43,140 bases of DNA from an uncultured Prevotella sp. (GCA_900315545.1 OMZM01000023.1:1-43140), one strand, 5' to 3'. Counted from the stretch's first letter, positions 19,419 through 28,055 are shown. The notes: a model not told the origin generated them from the sequence alone. Numbers and translations are program-made.

Positions 19419-20762
19419 ATGGATTTTGAAAAAGAAAACAGAACAGAAGGTAGTTCTACAGAACAGAGAAACAACAGTCATGAGGGTTATGAACAGGTAG
19501 GTTATAACCGAAATTTCAACAAGGGTAATGCAGGCGAGCGTCCGCAGCGCCCTCGTATCAGAATGCAGCGCCCGTATACGGCAGCGCGCAGTAATGTGAA
19601 AGACGAAGGGGCATTCCGTCCTGACGGTTTCGGTGCTGGATTAGAGAATAATTCACAGTACCGTCAGCAGTACCGTCCGCGTAATAACTATCAGCAGGGT
19701 GGATACCGTCCGCAAGGCAACTATAAGTCTCGCTATGGCCGTCAGGGCGATAGGGAAGGCTATCAGCCCCGCAAGCAGAACGAGTATGGTGCTCCTCAGG
19801 GTTACAACAGGGGCGGATATCAGCAACGTGGCGGCTATCAGCAGCGCGGTGGCTATCAGCAGCGCGGTGGATTCCAGCCTCAATATGGTTTCAACCAGCA
19901 TGGTGGCGGCTATCAGCAGCGTGGTTATCAGCAGCACGGACCCCAGCAACATGGATACAAGCAGCGTCAGGGTGGATACAATCCTGCTGCCAAATACAAT
20001 ATGAAGAAACGTATCGAGTACAAGGAACTGCATATTGATCCTAACGAGCCGATACGTCTGAACAAGTATCTTGCCAATGCCGGTGTATGCAGTCGTCGTG
20101 AGGCTGACGAATTCATACAGGCAGGTGTAGTAAAGGTTAATGGCGAGGTTGTAACGGAACTCGGAACAAAGGTTCTTCGCACAGACACCGTTTTGTTCCA
20201 CGACCAGAACGTTTCGCTTGAGAAGAAGGTATATGTGCTTCTCAACAAACCGAAGGATTACGTAACAACGAGCGACGACCCGCAGCAGAGGAAGACCGTA
20301 ATGGAGCTTGTAAAGGATGCATGTCCTGAGCGAATCTACCCGGTAGGGCGCCTCGACCGTAACACTACGGGTGTGCTGCTGCTCACCAACGACGGCGACT
20401 TGGCAAGCAAACTGACACATCCTAAGTTCCTCAAGAAAAAAGTATATCACGTATATCTCGACAAGAACGTTACTGCCCACGACCTTCATCAGATAGCCGA
20501 AGGCATAACGCTTGACGACGGCGAAATACGTGCAGATGCAATCGACTATGCTCATCCTACTGACAAGAGCCAGGTGGGCATTGAGATACACAGCGGACGT
20601 AACCGCATCGTGCGTCGCATCTTTGAAAGTCTGGGCTATCGCGTAGTCAAGCTCGACCGCGTGCAGTTTGCCGGACTGACAAAGAAGAATGTCCGTCGCG
20701 GCGACTGGCGATTCCTGACAGAAAAGGAAGTCGACATGCTGCGTATGGGTGCATTTGAGTAA
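19419..20762 (+). CDS. RluB/RsuA-family pseudouridine synthase with long Arg/Gly/Gln-rich N-terminus
   Basis: 447 residues, far longer than the roughly 240-residue catalytic unit. Residues 1 to about 195 are low-complexity, built from repeats such as GGYQQRGGYQQRGG, with no predicted fold. The S4 RNA-binding domain starts at about 207 (IRLNKYLANAGVCSRREADEFI) and the synthase domain at about 265 (KVYVLLNKPKDYVTT). The catalytic Asp is D313 in GRLDRNTTGVLLLTNDG. It probably modifies 23S rRNA. RG-rich tails in RNA enzymes of this phylum often add nonspecific RNA contacts; that role is inferred here. It lies between purB and asnS with short gaps. Confidence 0.92.
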   Translation: MDFEKENRTEGSSTEQRNNSHEGYEQVGYNRNFNKGNAGERPQRPRIRMQRPYTAARSNVKDEGAFRPDGFGAGLENNSQYRQQYRPRNNYQQGGYRPQGNYKSRYGRQGDREGYQPRKQNEYGAPQGYNRGGYQQRGGYQQRGGYQQRGGFQPQYGFNQHGGGYQQRGYQQHGPQQHGYKQRQGGYNPAAKYNMKKRIEYKELHIDPNEPIRLNKYLANAGVCSRREADEFIQAGVVKVNGEVVTELGTKVLRTDTVLFHDQNVSLEKKVYVLLNKPKDYVTTSDDPQQRKTVMELVKDACPERIYPVGRLDRNTTGVLLLTNDGDLASKLTHPKFLKKKVYHVYLDKNVTAHDLHQIAEGITLDDGEIRADAIDYAHPTDKSQVGIEIHSGRNRIVRRIFESLGYRVVKLDRVQFAGLTKKNVRRGDWRFLTEKEVDMLRMGAFE

Positions 20763-20792
20763 GAAAACAATATAATTGGGAGATAATAATAA

Positions 20793-22187
20793 GTGAAAAG
20801 AACAAAAGTTGTAGATGTACTGAAGCTAAACGACTTTGGCACAGAAGTAAATGTAAAGGGTTGGGTCCGTACTCATCGCAGCAGCAAGGCAGTTGATTTC
20901 ATTGCGCTCAACGATGGCTCAACAATCAAGAACGTGCAAATTGTTGTCGACCCGACAAAGATTGACGAGAATACGCTGAAGCAGGTAACGACAGGTGCAT
21001 GTATAAGCGTTGTCGGCGAACTGGTTGAAAGTCAGGGCGCAGGACAGTCCGTCGAGATACAGTGCCGCTCGCTCGAACTCTATGGCACTTGTGGCAGCGA
21101 CTATCCAATGCAGAAGAAGGGACAGAGCTTCGAGGCAATGCGAAAGAATGCCCATCTCCGTCTGCGTACAAACACTTTCGGGGCAGTTATGCGCATACGC
21201 CACAACATGGCGATAGCCATACACAAATATTTCCACGAGCATGGATTCTTCTATTTCCACTCTCCGCTCATCACGGCAAGCGACTGCGAGGGAGCAGGAC
21301 AGATGTTTCAGGTTACGACGAAGAATCTCTACGACCTGAAGAAGGACGAGCAGGGAAAGATTATCTACGACGATGACTTCTTCGGACAGCCTACGTCGCT
21401 CACCGTCAGCGGACAGCTTGAGGGCGAACTGGGTGCGACGGCGCTCGGAGCAATATATACGTTCGGACCGACCTTCCGTGCTGAAAACTCCAACACGCCG
21501 CGACACTTGGCTGAGTTCTGGATGATAGAGCCTGAGGTGGCATTCATCGACCTCAACGACCTTATGGACTTGGAGGAAGATTTCATTAAATACTGCGTTC
21601 AGTGGGCTTTGGACAACTGCCAGGACGACCTCGAATTCCTCAACAAGATGATAGACAAGACGCTCATCGAGCGCTTGCAGTCGGTGGTAAAGGGCTCTTT
21701 CGAGCGCCTGACATACACTCGCGGAATAGAGATATTGCAGGATGCTGTCAAGAACGGACACAAGTTCGAGTTCCCTGTAAGCTGGGGTATGGACCTCGCG
21801 AGCGAGCACGAGCGCTATCTCGTAGAGGAATACTTCAAGAGACCAGTCATCATGACCGACTATCCAAAGGAGATAAAGGCGTTCTACATGAAGCTGAACG
21901 AAGACGGCAAGACAGTGCAGGGCACCGACGTGCTGTTCCCTCAGATAGGCGAAATCATCGGCGGCAGCGTGCGCGAAGAGAGCTACGACAAGCTGATGAA
22001 AGAGATAAAAGACCGCAATATTCCTGAGAAAGACATGTGGTGGTATGTCGACACACGCCGCTACGGAACGTGTCCTCACGGCGGATTTGGTCTTGGTTTC
22101 GAGCGCCTGATACTCTTTGTTACGGGCATGCAGAACATCCGCGACGTCATACCATTCCCGCGTACACCAAAATCGGCTGAGTTCTAA
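20793..22187 (+). CDS. asnS: Asparaginyl-tRNA synthetase
   Basis: 464 residues with a GTG start at 20793, preceded by a GGGAG-like stretch; no in-frame ATG gives a complete N-terminus. The OB-fold anticodon-binding domain opens with [22 protein letters not shown]. The class II core keeps motif 2 ([21 protein letters not shown], split over residues about 228-248) and motif 3 ([21 protein letters not shown]). The C-terminus [10 protein letters not shown] is the standard AsnRS ending. It charges tRNA-Asn. A strong terminator follows. Confidence 0.96.
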   Translation: MKRTKVVDVLKLNDFGTEVNVKGWVRTHRSSKAVDFIALNDGSTIKNVQIVVDPTKIDENTLKQVTTGACISVVGELVESQGAGQSVEIQCRSLELYGTCGSDYPMQKKGQSFEAMRKNAHLRLRTNTFGAVMRIRHNMAIAIHKYFHEHGFFYFHSPLITASDCEGAGQMFQVTTKNLYDLKKDEQGKIIYDDDFFGQPTSLTVSGQLEGELGATALGAIYTFGPTFRAENSNTPRHLAEFWMIEPEVAFIDLNDLMDLEEDFIKYCVQWALDNCQDDLEFLNKMIDKTLIERLQSVVKGSFERLTYTRGIEILQDAVKNGHKFEFPVSWGMDLASEHERYLVEEYFKRPVIMTDYPKEIKAFYMKLNEDGKTVQGTDVLFPQIGEIIGGSVREESYDKLMKEIKDRNIPEKDMWWYVDTRRYGTCPHGGFGLGFERLILFVTGMQNIRDVIPFPRTPKSAEF

Positions 22188-22211
22188 ACCGGCAGATGAA
22201 CAAATACCAAC

Positions 22212-22250
22212 AAGCGGTGGCAGCCATCAGTTCTGCCACCGCTTTTGTTT
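22212..22250 (+). terminator. Intrinsic terminator after asnS
   Basis: AAGCGGTGGCAG (22212-22223) pairs perfectly with CTGCCACCGCTT (22233-22244) and is followed by TTGTTTTG. Confidence 0.85.
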
Positions 22251-22386
22251 TGCCCTTTCAGTCTTGTGAAAGAAACGTGTAGCCTCCCCGTCAGTCGTAT
22301 GCCGGCACTGCCATACAGTTGTCTCCACAGGTTTTTCGTGGCAGAGAGCACACTGCTGTCCTGCCGTGCTTGCACTGCAATTCTGC

Positions 22387-22449
22387 CGATGAAACCTTTA
22401 TTTTTGCACTTCAGCAGGCAAAGATTCTCGATGAAACCTTTGTTTTTTG
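22387..22449 (-). repeat. Direct repeat with 42-base period (CGATGAAACCTTT)
   Basis: CGATGAAACCTTTATTTTTG (22387-22406) recurs as CGATGAAACCTTTG followed by TTTTTTG (22429-22449), 42 bases on; a decayed third unit (GAAATCCTTTC) may follow. Because 42 is a multiple of three, the minus strand shows a repeating NKGFI peptide, but no gene structure supports translation. The remainder of 22251-22503 shows nothing else I can name. Confidence 0.6.
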
Positions 22450-22503
22450 AAATCCTTTCAAGCACGTTCTGCTGTAAGCGACATTATGACACCGCATAGA
22501 AAT

Positions 22504-22954
22504 AGCTAATCAAATATCGCTATTTTACTGTCGCGTGAGTGCCCTCGAAAGTCGTTTCTGAAATCAAAGGGGCAAAATACGCGAGTATTTTGCGTGCAAT
22601 TATAAACGCCAGACAGTCAGGACGTTAGCGCGAAACACAAGCCTTATGTGCAAGAAATACATATGTTAAAATTGTCAAAGAGCATGTTTGACATTGTCAA
22701 ACACACTGTTTGAGACAGTGAAACATAGTGTTTGGTAGTGTCGGGCACAATGTTTTGCATGGCAAAATAGTCGAAACAGGTGCCTCAAAGATACTCTTTG
22801 ACAATTTTAACAATTATGTCTGGCCGGATTATTAACAAATCTTTGCACTTTCAACGCCAGTTCCGCATCTATTTTGCGACTTTTTCTCTGTCAAAATTTT
22901 TCAGAAAAAATCGTCCCGAAAGAAAAACCATATAAGTTTGGCACACTTTTTGCT
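22504..22954 (+). repeat. Intergenic element copy 2: six 22-bp-phased palindromes plus promoter core
   Basis: A 451-bp element. It starts AGCTAATCAA, then the conserved block GTCGCGTGAGTGCCCTCG and GAAAGTCGTTTCTGAAATC. The array units are 22675-22691, 22697-22713, 22719-22735, 22741-22757, 22763-22779 and 22785-22801, with arms TTAAAATTG (22666-22674) and CAATTTTAA (22802-22810). Unit 1 is TCAAAGAGCATGTTTGA, and units 2, 3 and 6 follow the same TCAAA-N7-TTTGA plan. Unit 4 is degenerate and unit 5 is not palindromic. It ends at the sigma-54-like promoter facing the restriction-modification genes. Confidence 0.87.
22939..22954 (+). promoter_or_regulatory. Sigma-54-like -24/-12 promoter, end of element copy 2
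   Basis: TGGCAC-ACTTT-TTGCT: GG and GC are 10 bases apart, as sigma-54 requires. It lies 138 bp after the sixth palindrome and about 256 bases before the methyltransferase start. Confidence 0.6.
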
Positions 22955-23110
22955 GCAACTGCATTTCCCTCATTCTAAGTTCTCATTAATAAGAAATAAT
23001 GTTGAAATAATGTTGTAAAAAACTTTCTGTAATGTCATGGAAATAGTATTAAAATCTAACTATTTTCAAAATATATGAATATTTTATGTGTTCATTTTAG
23101 AGAAAATGAG

Positions 23111-23118
23111 TAACTTTG
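23111..23118 (+). promoter_or_regulatory. Bacteroidota -7 element before the methyltransferase
   Basis: TAACTTTG at 23111-23118, with TGTG 20 bases upstream as a poor -33 element. It gives a ~90-base leader, so the restriction-modification pair probably has a housekeeping promoter in addition to the sigma-54-like one. Confidence 0.5.
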
Positions 23119-23210
23119 TACCAAGAACTATAGAAGTTTATTATAGACAGGAAATAGTCAAACGGAACATTGTACCTTTTGAGTTCGTGGCTATGTAAAT
23201 TGTAATATAA

Positions 23211-24554
23211 ATGACAAGAGAAAAAGATAAATATAGTTTAAGTCTTGAAGCCTTCCCTGAGGAAATAACCGAGGACGGTACCAAGATTTATGGTGAGACA
23301 TCATATGAGAACCAAATGGCAGTATTGAGCCAATTCTTGCATAGTGGTGGAATTGGCGGAAACGGTTTGGAATCTCGAGCCAAACGTGAAGTTATCGTGC
23401 AGGCTATTCAAGATTTTTTGGATAGTAAGAAGGCTGTAAAAGAGATTGATGATTATGAAGAATATGCATGGTGTGTGGCTGAAAACCCATTGGAATATTC
23501 GCTCTTTGCAGACTTCTTTAATGTTCCTTTCCCAGACCCACAGCCCTCACTTTTTACTTTTATCGACCTTTTTGCGGGAATGGGCGGTTTCCGCTTGGCA
23601 ATGCAAGCGCAAGGTGGTAAATGTGTTTTTTCATCGGAATGGAACAAATACGCCCAGAAGACTTACTTTGCCAATTTTGGTGAAATGCCCTTTGGAGATA
23701 TAACTAAGGAATCTACCAAAGGATATATTCCAAAGCATTTTGACATATTATGCGCAGGTTTCCCCTGTCAGCCATTTTCAATCGCTGGTGTGTCAAAGAA
23801 AAAAAGCCTCGGACGTGAGACGGGATTCAAGGACAAAACACAAGGAACGCTTTTTTTCGATGTGGCTGACATCATTAGTCGTCATCGTCCAAAGGCTTTC
23901 TATCTTGAAAATGTGAAGAATCTGGTTTCACACGACAAGGGTAACACCTTCCGGATAATATGCGAAACATTGGAAGAGTTAAATTACTCTATACATTACC
24001 AAGTGATGGATGGTCAGACATACGTTCCTCAGCATAGAGAACGTATTATGATTGTCGGCTTCGATAGAGAACGATACCATGGCAAGGAATGCTTCAACTT
24101 CCCAGAACAGCACAAGTCCACTAGAACTATCCGTGAAATCCTTGACCCAAATATAGACTCGAAATATACTCTGAGTGACAAGTTATGGAATTATCTGCAA
24201 GCATATGCTGAGAAACATAAGTCCAAAGGTAATGGCTTTGGTTTTGGTCTCGTAGACCTTGATGGAATCAGTCGAACACTCAGTGCGCGTTATTATAAAG
24301 ACGGCTCAGAAATTCTTATCCCCCAAGGAGAAGGAATCAATCCCCGTAAATTGTCGCCACGTGAGTGTGCTCGGCTGATGGGTTACCCAGACAATTACCG
24401 TCTTGACCAAGTTTCAGATGTCCAAGCATATCGCCAGTGTGGAAACTCTGTTATAGTACCTCTTGTCACTGCAGTCTCCGAACAAATTATCCAAACAATC
24501 AACGACTATGAGCGAAATATTGAACTCCGCAATCCGCAGCGTGCAGCAATCTAA
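23211..24554 (+). CDS. DNA (cytosine-5) methyltransferase of a type II restriction-modification system
   Basis: 447 residues. Motif order is that of C5-methyltransferases: I TFIDLFAGMGGFRLAM (about residue 118), IV GFPCQPFS with catalytic C186, VI ENVKNL, VIII QHRERIMIVGF, IX-X CARLMGYPDNY and QCGNSVIVPLV. A 115-residue N-terminal extension precedes motif I, as in Dcm/M.EcoRII-type enzymes. It protects host sites from the nuclease encoded by the next gene, whose start lies inside this one (47-base overlap). Given that nuclease's family, the target is probably CCWGG or CCNGG (inference). The coding sequence is more AT-rich than neighbouring housekeeping genes, a sign of transfer. Confidence 0.93.
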   Translation: MTREKDKYSLSLEAFPEEITEDGTKIYGETSYENQMAVLSQFLHSGGIGGNGLESRAKREVIVQAIQDFLDSKKAVKEIDDYEEYAWCVAENPLEYSLFADFFNVPFPDPQPSLFTFIDLFAGMGGFRLAMQAQGGKCVFSSEWNKYAQKTYFANFGEMPFGDITKESTKGYIPKHFDILCAGFPCQPFSIAGVSKKKSLGRETGFKDKTQGTLFFDVADIISRHRPKAFYLENVKNLVSHDKGNTFRIICETLEELNYSIHYQVMDGQTYVPQHRERIMIVGFDRERYHGKECFNFPEQHKSTRTIREILDPNIDSKYTLSDKLWNYLQAYAEKHKSKGNGFGFGLVDLDGISRTLSARYYKDGSEILIPQGEGINPRKLSPRECARLMGYPDNYRLDQVSDVQAYRQCGNSVIVPLVTAVSEQIIQTINDYERNIELRNPQRAAI

Positions 24555-25704
24555 AGCAGCATGGTGTCGTTTCATCACTGGAAATGACACGGGTAAGACA
24601 GGTAGCCATCAGGCAGGTTTCTATATCCCAAAGTGTGCATCGACTCTGCTATTTGATAAGCCAGGGCATAAAGGGGAATTCAAAGAAAAAACCGTAAAAG
24701 TTAAGTGGCAGGATGACTTTATAACTGAGAGTTGCATGAAATACTATGGTCAAAAGACGCGTAATGAATATAGAATTACTCGTTTTGGACATGGATTTCC
24801 TTTCTTACAGGATGATAATGTTGGAGACTTGCTTATACTTGCTAAATTCACAGAAGAAGATTATGCAGGTTACATTCTCAGTAGAGACGAAGATATTGAC
24901 GCATTTTTTGCATTTTTTAATCTTGCTACAGGTGTAACCAATCAACTTATCAATGTAGATGGGAACGTGAAAGCCAATGTCAAGATAGACCAACTGTTGA
25001 AAGAATTTTCCGACCGTTTTACGTATTTCCCAGAAACAAGAATAATGGCTGCTGGAGCGCAAGAATGTTATAATAAGGCATATAGGGTAAACGATGGTAT
25101 GTTGCAGAAAATGCCAGATAAGATATTGTCTGATTGGATTGATACGGAAACGGCTCTCTTCAAATGCATGGAAGAAAAAGTATATGCAGACATGCTGACA
25201 CAACGTTTTGATAGTGTTGAGGCTTTCACAGAAAAAGCGAACCAAGTTCTGAACCGTCGCAAGTCTCGTGCAGGCAAATCTTTAGAACATCATCTCTCAA
25301 CTATTTTTACAAGGAACGGTCTGATATTCGAAGAACAAGCTGTAACAGAGGACAATAAGAAACCCGATTTCCTATTCCCAAACGCAGAGTGCTATCATAA
25401 CTTCCAATTTCCAGCCGAAGAATTGACAATGCTTGGTGCCAAAACGACATGTAAAGACAGGTGGCGTCAGGTTATCAATGAAGCTGACCGAATTGAGATA
25501 AAGCACTTGTTTACATTGCAACCTGGAATATCCAAGAATCAGTTAAAGGAAATGTCCGATAATGGAGTGAAACTTGTTGTGCCACAAAAGAATATTTCAA
25601 CATTTCCTATTGAATATCAATCTTCGCTAAGTAATTTGACGGAATTTATACATATGGTTAGAAATAAGCAGGATAGTCTTCCGAAATACTATAATTTGAT
25701 TTAG
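24508..25704 (+). CDS. EcoRII-like type II restriction endonuclease
   Basis: Taking the ATG at 24508 gives 398 residues, close to EcoRII (about 404). The C-terminal half carries the EcoRII/PspGI-type catalytic block: KPDFLFPNAECY with D287 and Y296, then LGAKTTCKDRWRQVINE with K312, K316, R318 and E325, then HLFTLQPGIS. From memory, the spacings match EcoRII residues D299, Y308, K324, K328, R330 and E337 with a constant offset of 12. The N-terminal half (AAWCRFITGNDTGKTGSHQAGFYIP) matches the B3-like EcoRII effector-binding domain, suggesting activation by a second site. Overlap with the methyltransferase implies coupled expression. Confidence 0.9.
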   Translation: MSEILNSAIRSVQQSKAAWCRFITGNDTGKTGSHQAGFYIPKCASTLLFDKPGHKGEFKEKTVKVKWQDDFITESCMKYYGQKTRNEYRITRFGHGFPFLQDDNVGDLLILAKFTEEDYAGYILSRDEDIDAFFAFFNLATGVTNQLINVDGNVKANVKIDQLLKEFSDRFTYFPETRIMAAGAQECYNKAYRVNDGMLQKMPDKILSDWIDTETALFKCMEEKVYADMLTQRFDSVEAFTEKANQVLNRRKSRAGKSLEHHLSTIFTRNGLIFEEQAVTEDNKKPDFLFPNAECYHNFQFPAEELTMLGAKTTCKDRWRQVINEADRIEIKHLFTLQPGISKNQLKEMSDNGVKLVVPQKNISTFPIEYQSSLSNLTEFIHMVRNKQDSLPKYYNLI

Positions 25705-25800
25705 TTATTAAATTGATAAGTACGATTTTTATATATATCATTATAGACATTTATTAAAAATACTGCGTAATGGTAAAGTCGTATTAAAAAAGTTCTCTTA

Positions 25801-26547
25801 CTAAATCTTGCACAGGTCTTTTACTACTTCCGCTGCTATTACGAGCCCTGCTGCCGCAGGTACAAAAGCGTTGCTTGCCGGTGTTTGTCGCTTGCCGGCA
25901 GTCGTGTTGCCGTCTGCTGGCGTGTCGTTTATAGTCGATAAATCTTCAATTTTATAAGGTTTCATCGGTGTTTCTTCGCTGTAAACCACCTTTATATGGT
26001 TTATGCCTTCCTTTCTGAGTTGCTTCCTTATGACCTTAGCCAGCGGGTCTGTCTGTGTCTTCTGTATGTCGGCAACTCGAAATCCCGTAGCGTCCATTTT
26101 GTTTGCAGCGCCCATCGAACTGATGAACGGCACGCTCAGACGATGGCATCTGCGTGCCAGTTCGAGCTTAGCCTTTACGGTGTCGATGCAGTCAATCACG
26201 TAGTCGTATTGCGAGAGGTCTATGTCGTCAGCATTTTCAGGCAGGTAGAACATCTTTCTTGCCTCTACGCAGCATTCTGGATTTATGTCGCCTATGCGCT
26301 GTTGAGCCACGTCGACCTTGTACATGCCTATCGTAGAGTGCAGTGCGAGAATCTGTCGGTTGATGTTGGTAATGCTCACCGTGTCCTTGTCTACAAGCGT
26401 CAGCCTTCCTATGCCGCTTCTTGCGAGAGCCTCGCAGGTATATCCGCCCACGCCTCCAACGCCAAAGATTATGACATTTGCACGCTTCAGCCGTTCGAGG
26501 GCATCGGTGCCAATCAGCATTTCCGTTCTTGTGAACTCGTGTTCCAT
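25801..26547 (-). CDS. tcdA: tRNA threonylcarbamoyladenosine dehydratase (ThiF/E1-like)
   Basis: 248 residues. Converts t6A37 of tRNA to its cyclic form with ATP. The Rossmann nucleotide site is IIFGVGGVGGYTCEALARSG (residues about 26-45), followed by LVDKDTVSITNINRQ with the E1-family NxxR contact, and DCIDTVKAKLELA. AAAGLVIAAEVVKDL at the end is typical of the TcdA/CsdL group. It lacks a ubiquitin-like partner nearby, which favours TcdA over MoeB/ThiF. Its start overlaps the end of the upstream RNA-binding gene by 34 bases, and it is the last gene of a four-gene minus-strand unit. Confidence 0.9.
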   Translation of the reverse strand: MEHEFTRTEMLIGTDALERLKRANVIIFGVGGVGGYTCEALARSGIGRLTLVDKDTVSITNINRQILALHSTIGMYKVDVAQQRIGDINPECCVEARKMFYLPENADDIDLSQYDYVIDCIDTVKAKLELARRCHRLSVPFISSMGAANKMDATGFRVADIQKTQTDPLAKVIRKQLRKEGINHIKVVYSEETPMKPYKIEDLSTINDTPADGNTTAGKRQTPASNAFVPAAAGLVIAAEVVKDLCKI

Positions 26548-27377
26548 CTTAGTCCGTCTTCCTCTATAGTTATCAGTTTCTTCTTGTACAGGTCGCCTAC
26601 AGCGCGCTTGAAAGTCTTTTTGCTCACGTGGAAAGTCTGCTTTATTGCCTCTGGACTGCTGTTGTCGTTGAAGTAGCAGAACCCGTCGTGATTCTTTATG
26701 TACTGCAAGAGCACCTCAGCAAAGTCCTCCGTGTTTTTTCTTCCTGTCGGCTGCAGCGCCACGTCAATCTTTCCGTCAGGTCTGACAGCCTTTATGTATC
26801 CCTTCAGCCTGTCGCCCGTGTGCAGTATGCGGTAGATGTCCTTGTCGTAGACCAGTCCGGCGTATCGGTTGTCTACGATGACCTTGAAACCGAGTTCCGT
26901 TTTCTGCCATACGAGCAAGTCCACCTCGTCGTTATTCTTGTATTCCGGTCTTTTCGCGTCGAAAAACCTTTCCACCTTAGCCGAAGCCATGATGCGGTAG
27001 CTTTCGCGGTCGATGTCTACGTAAACGATGTAGCTGTTTCCAATCTCCATGCGCTTTTTCTGCTCTCTGAACGGACAGAACAAGTCCTTCATCAGTCCCC
27101 AGTCTAGGAAAGCCCCATACTCGTTTACCCACGACACCTTCAGGTATGCGAAGTCGCCCACCTGTGCCAGCGGCTCCTCCGTAGTGGCAATGAGTCTCTC
27201 TTCCTGGTCGAGATATAGGAAAACATCAATCTCGTCGCCCACTTCCACGCCCTCAGGAACATATCTTTTGGGCAGCAGTATTCTTCCTTCCCTTCCTCCG
27301 TCGAGATAGAAACCGAAGTCAGCGTATCTGACAACCTTCAGTCGGTTCCATCGTCCCAAGTATAATTGTTTGTCCAT
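26514..27377 (-). CDS. S1-like RNA-binding protein, CvfB/YitL family
   Basis: 287 residues. Tandem S1-type OB folds: residues 1-60 (RLKVVRYADFGFYLDGGREGR), about 65-130 (DFAYLKVSWVNEYGAFLDWG) and about 150-215 (AGLVYDKDIYRILHTGDRLK). A C-terminal winged-helix-like segment follows (SPEAIKQTFHVSKKTFKRAV). This is the CvfB arrangement. In Firmicutes the family affects virulence gene expression through RNA; in Bacteroidota its role is open. It lies 6 bases after lolD and overlaps tcdA. Confidence 0.88.
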   Translation of the reverse strand: MDKQLYLGRWNRLKVVRYADFGFYLDGGREGRILLPKRYVPEGVEVGDEIDVFLYLDQEERLIATTEEPLAQVGDFAYLKVSWVNEYGAFLDWGLMKDLFCPFREQKKRMEIGNSYIVYVDIDRESYRIMASAKVERFFDAKRPEYKNNDEVDLLVWQKTELGFKVIVDNRYAGLVYDKDIYRILHTGDRLKGYIKAVRPDGKIDVALQPTGRKNTEDFAEVLLQYIKNHDGFCYFNDNSSPEAIKQTFHVSKKTFKRAVGDLYKKKLITIEEDGLRWNTSSQERKC

Positions 27378-27383
27378 ATTCGT

Positions 27384-28034
27384 TTATTCTAAAAGTCCGT
27401 CTTTCATCTTTATCGTCCTGTCAGTTATGCTTGCGAGCTGCTCGTCGTGCGTAACGATGACGAAAGTCTGTCCGAGTTCATCCCTCAGCTTGAAGAACAG
27501 CTGATGCAGTTCCTCCTTGTTGTTAGAGTCGAGGCTTCCCGACGGCTCGTCAGCCAATATGACCGACGGCTTGTTCATCAGTGCCCTCGCAACGGCAACC
27601 CTCTGCTTTTCGCCTCCCGACAGTTCGTTAGGCTTGTGTGCGGCGCGGTCGCTCAGGCTCATAAATTCCAGCAGTTGCATAGCCCTGCTTCTGGCTTCGC
27701 TTTTCGATACGCCGGCAATGAAAGCAGGAATCATTATATTCTCAAGCGCCGTAAACTCCGGCAGCAACTGATGGAACTGGAATACGAAGCCCAGATGTCT
27801 GTTGCGGAAATCGGCAATCTTCTTTCCCGACAGACTATTTACGTCAATGCCTTCTATTATCACCTGTCCAGAGTCAGGCTTGTCGAGTGTACCTATTATC
27901 TGCAAGAGAGTTGTCTTTCCTGCACCGCTCGGTCCCACGATGCTTACAATCTCGCCCTTCCCTATGTGCAAGTCGATGCCTTTGAGCACCTGCAACTGCC
28001 CGAACGATTTTGTTATACCTTTTATCTCTATCAT
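27384..28034 (-). CDS. LolD/MacB-type ABC transporter ATP-binding protein
   Basis: 216 residues, a single ATPase domain. Walker [13 protein letters not shown]-loop [17 protein letters not shown] (the FQxxxLLpxxTaxEN form of the LolD/FtsE/MacB group), signature [15 protein letters not shown], Walker [13 protein letters not shown], and the switch His in VIVTHD. LolD-type proteins power release of lipoproteins from the inner membrane, but no LolC/E permease is adjacent, so MacB-type export remains possible. It lies 21 bases downstream of the antiporter gene. Confidence 0.88.
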   Translation of the reverse strand: MIEIKGITKSFGQLQVLKGIDLHIGKGEIVSIVGPSGAGKTTLLQIIGTLDKPDSGQVIIEGIDVNSLSGKKIADFRNRHLGFVFQFHQLLPEFTALENIMIPAFIAGVSKSEARSRAMQLLEFMSLSDRAAHKPNELSGGEKQRVAVARALMNKPSVILADEPSGSLDSNNKEELHQLFFKLRDELGQTFVIVTHDEQLASITDRTIKMKDGLLE

Positions 28035-28055
28035 TATTGAAATGTATTATAGTCG

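Noticed and set aside
20839-20860. TTTGGCACAG inside asnS as a further sigma-54 site
   Set aside because: It lacks the TTGC at the -12 position and lies in coding sequence.
22184-22465. Minus-strand open frame of 93 codons with repeated NKGFI
   Set aside because: It crosses the asnS terminator and arises from a 42-base repeat; no promoter or start context supports translation.
22666-22810. Palindrome array considered as a CRISPR array
   Set aside because: The 22-bp period, 5-bp conserved spacers and imperfect repeats do not fit; there are no unique spacers and no cas genes.
22504-22954. Element considered as an insertion sequence or MITE with terminal inverted repeats
   Set aside because: The ends (AGCTAATCAA and TTGCW) are not inverted repeats of each other, no target duplication is visible, and the array is internal.
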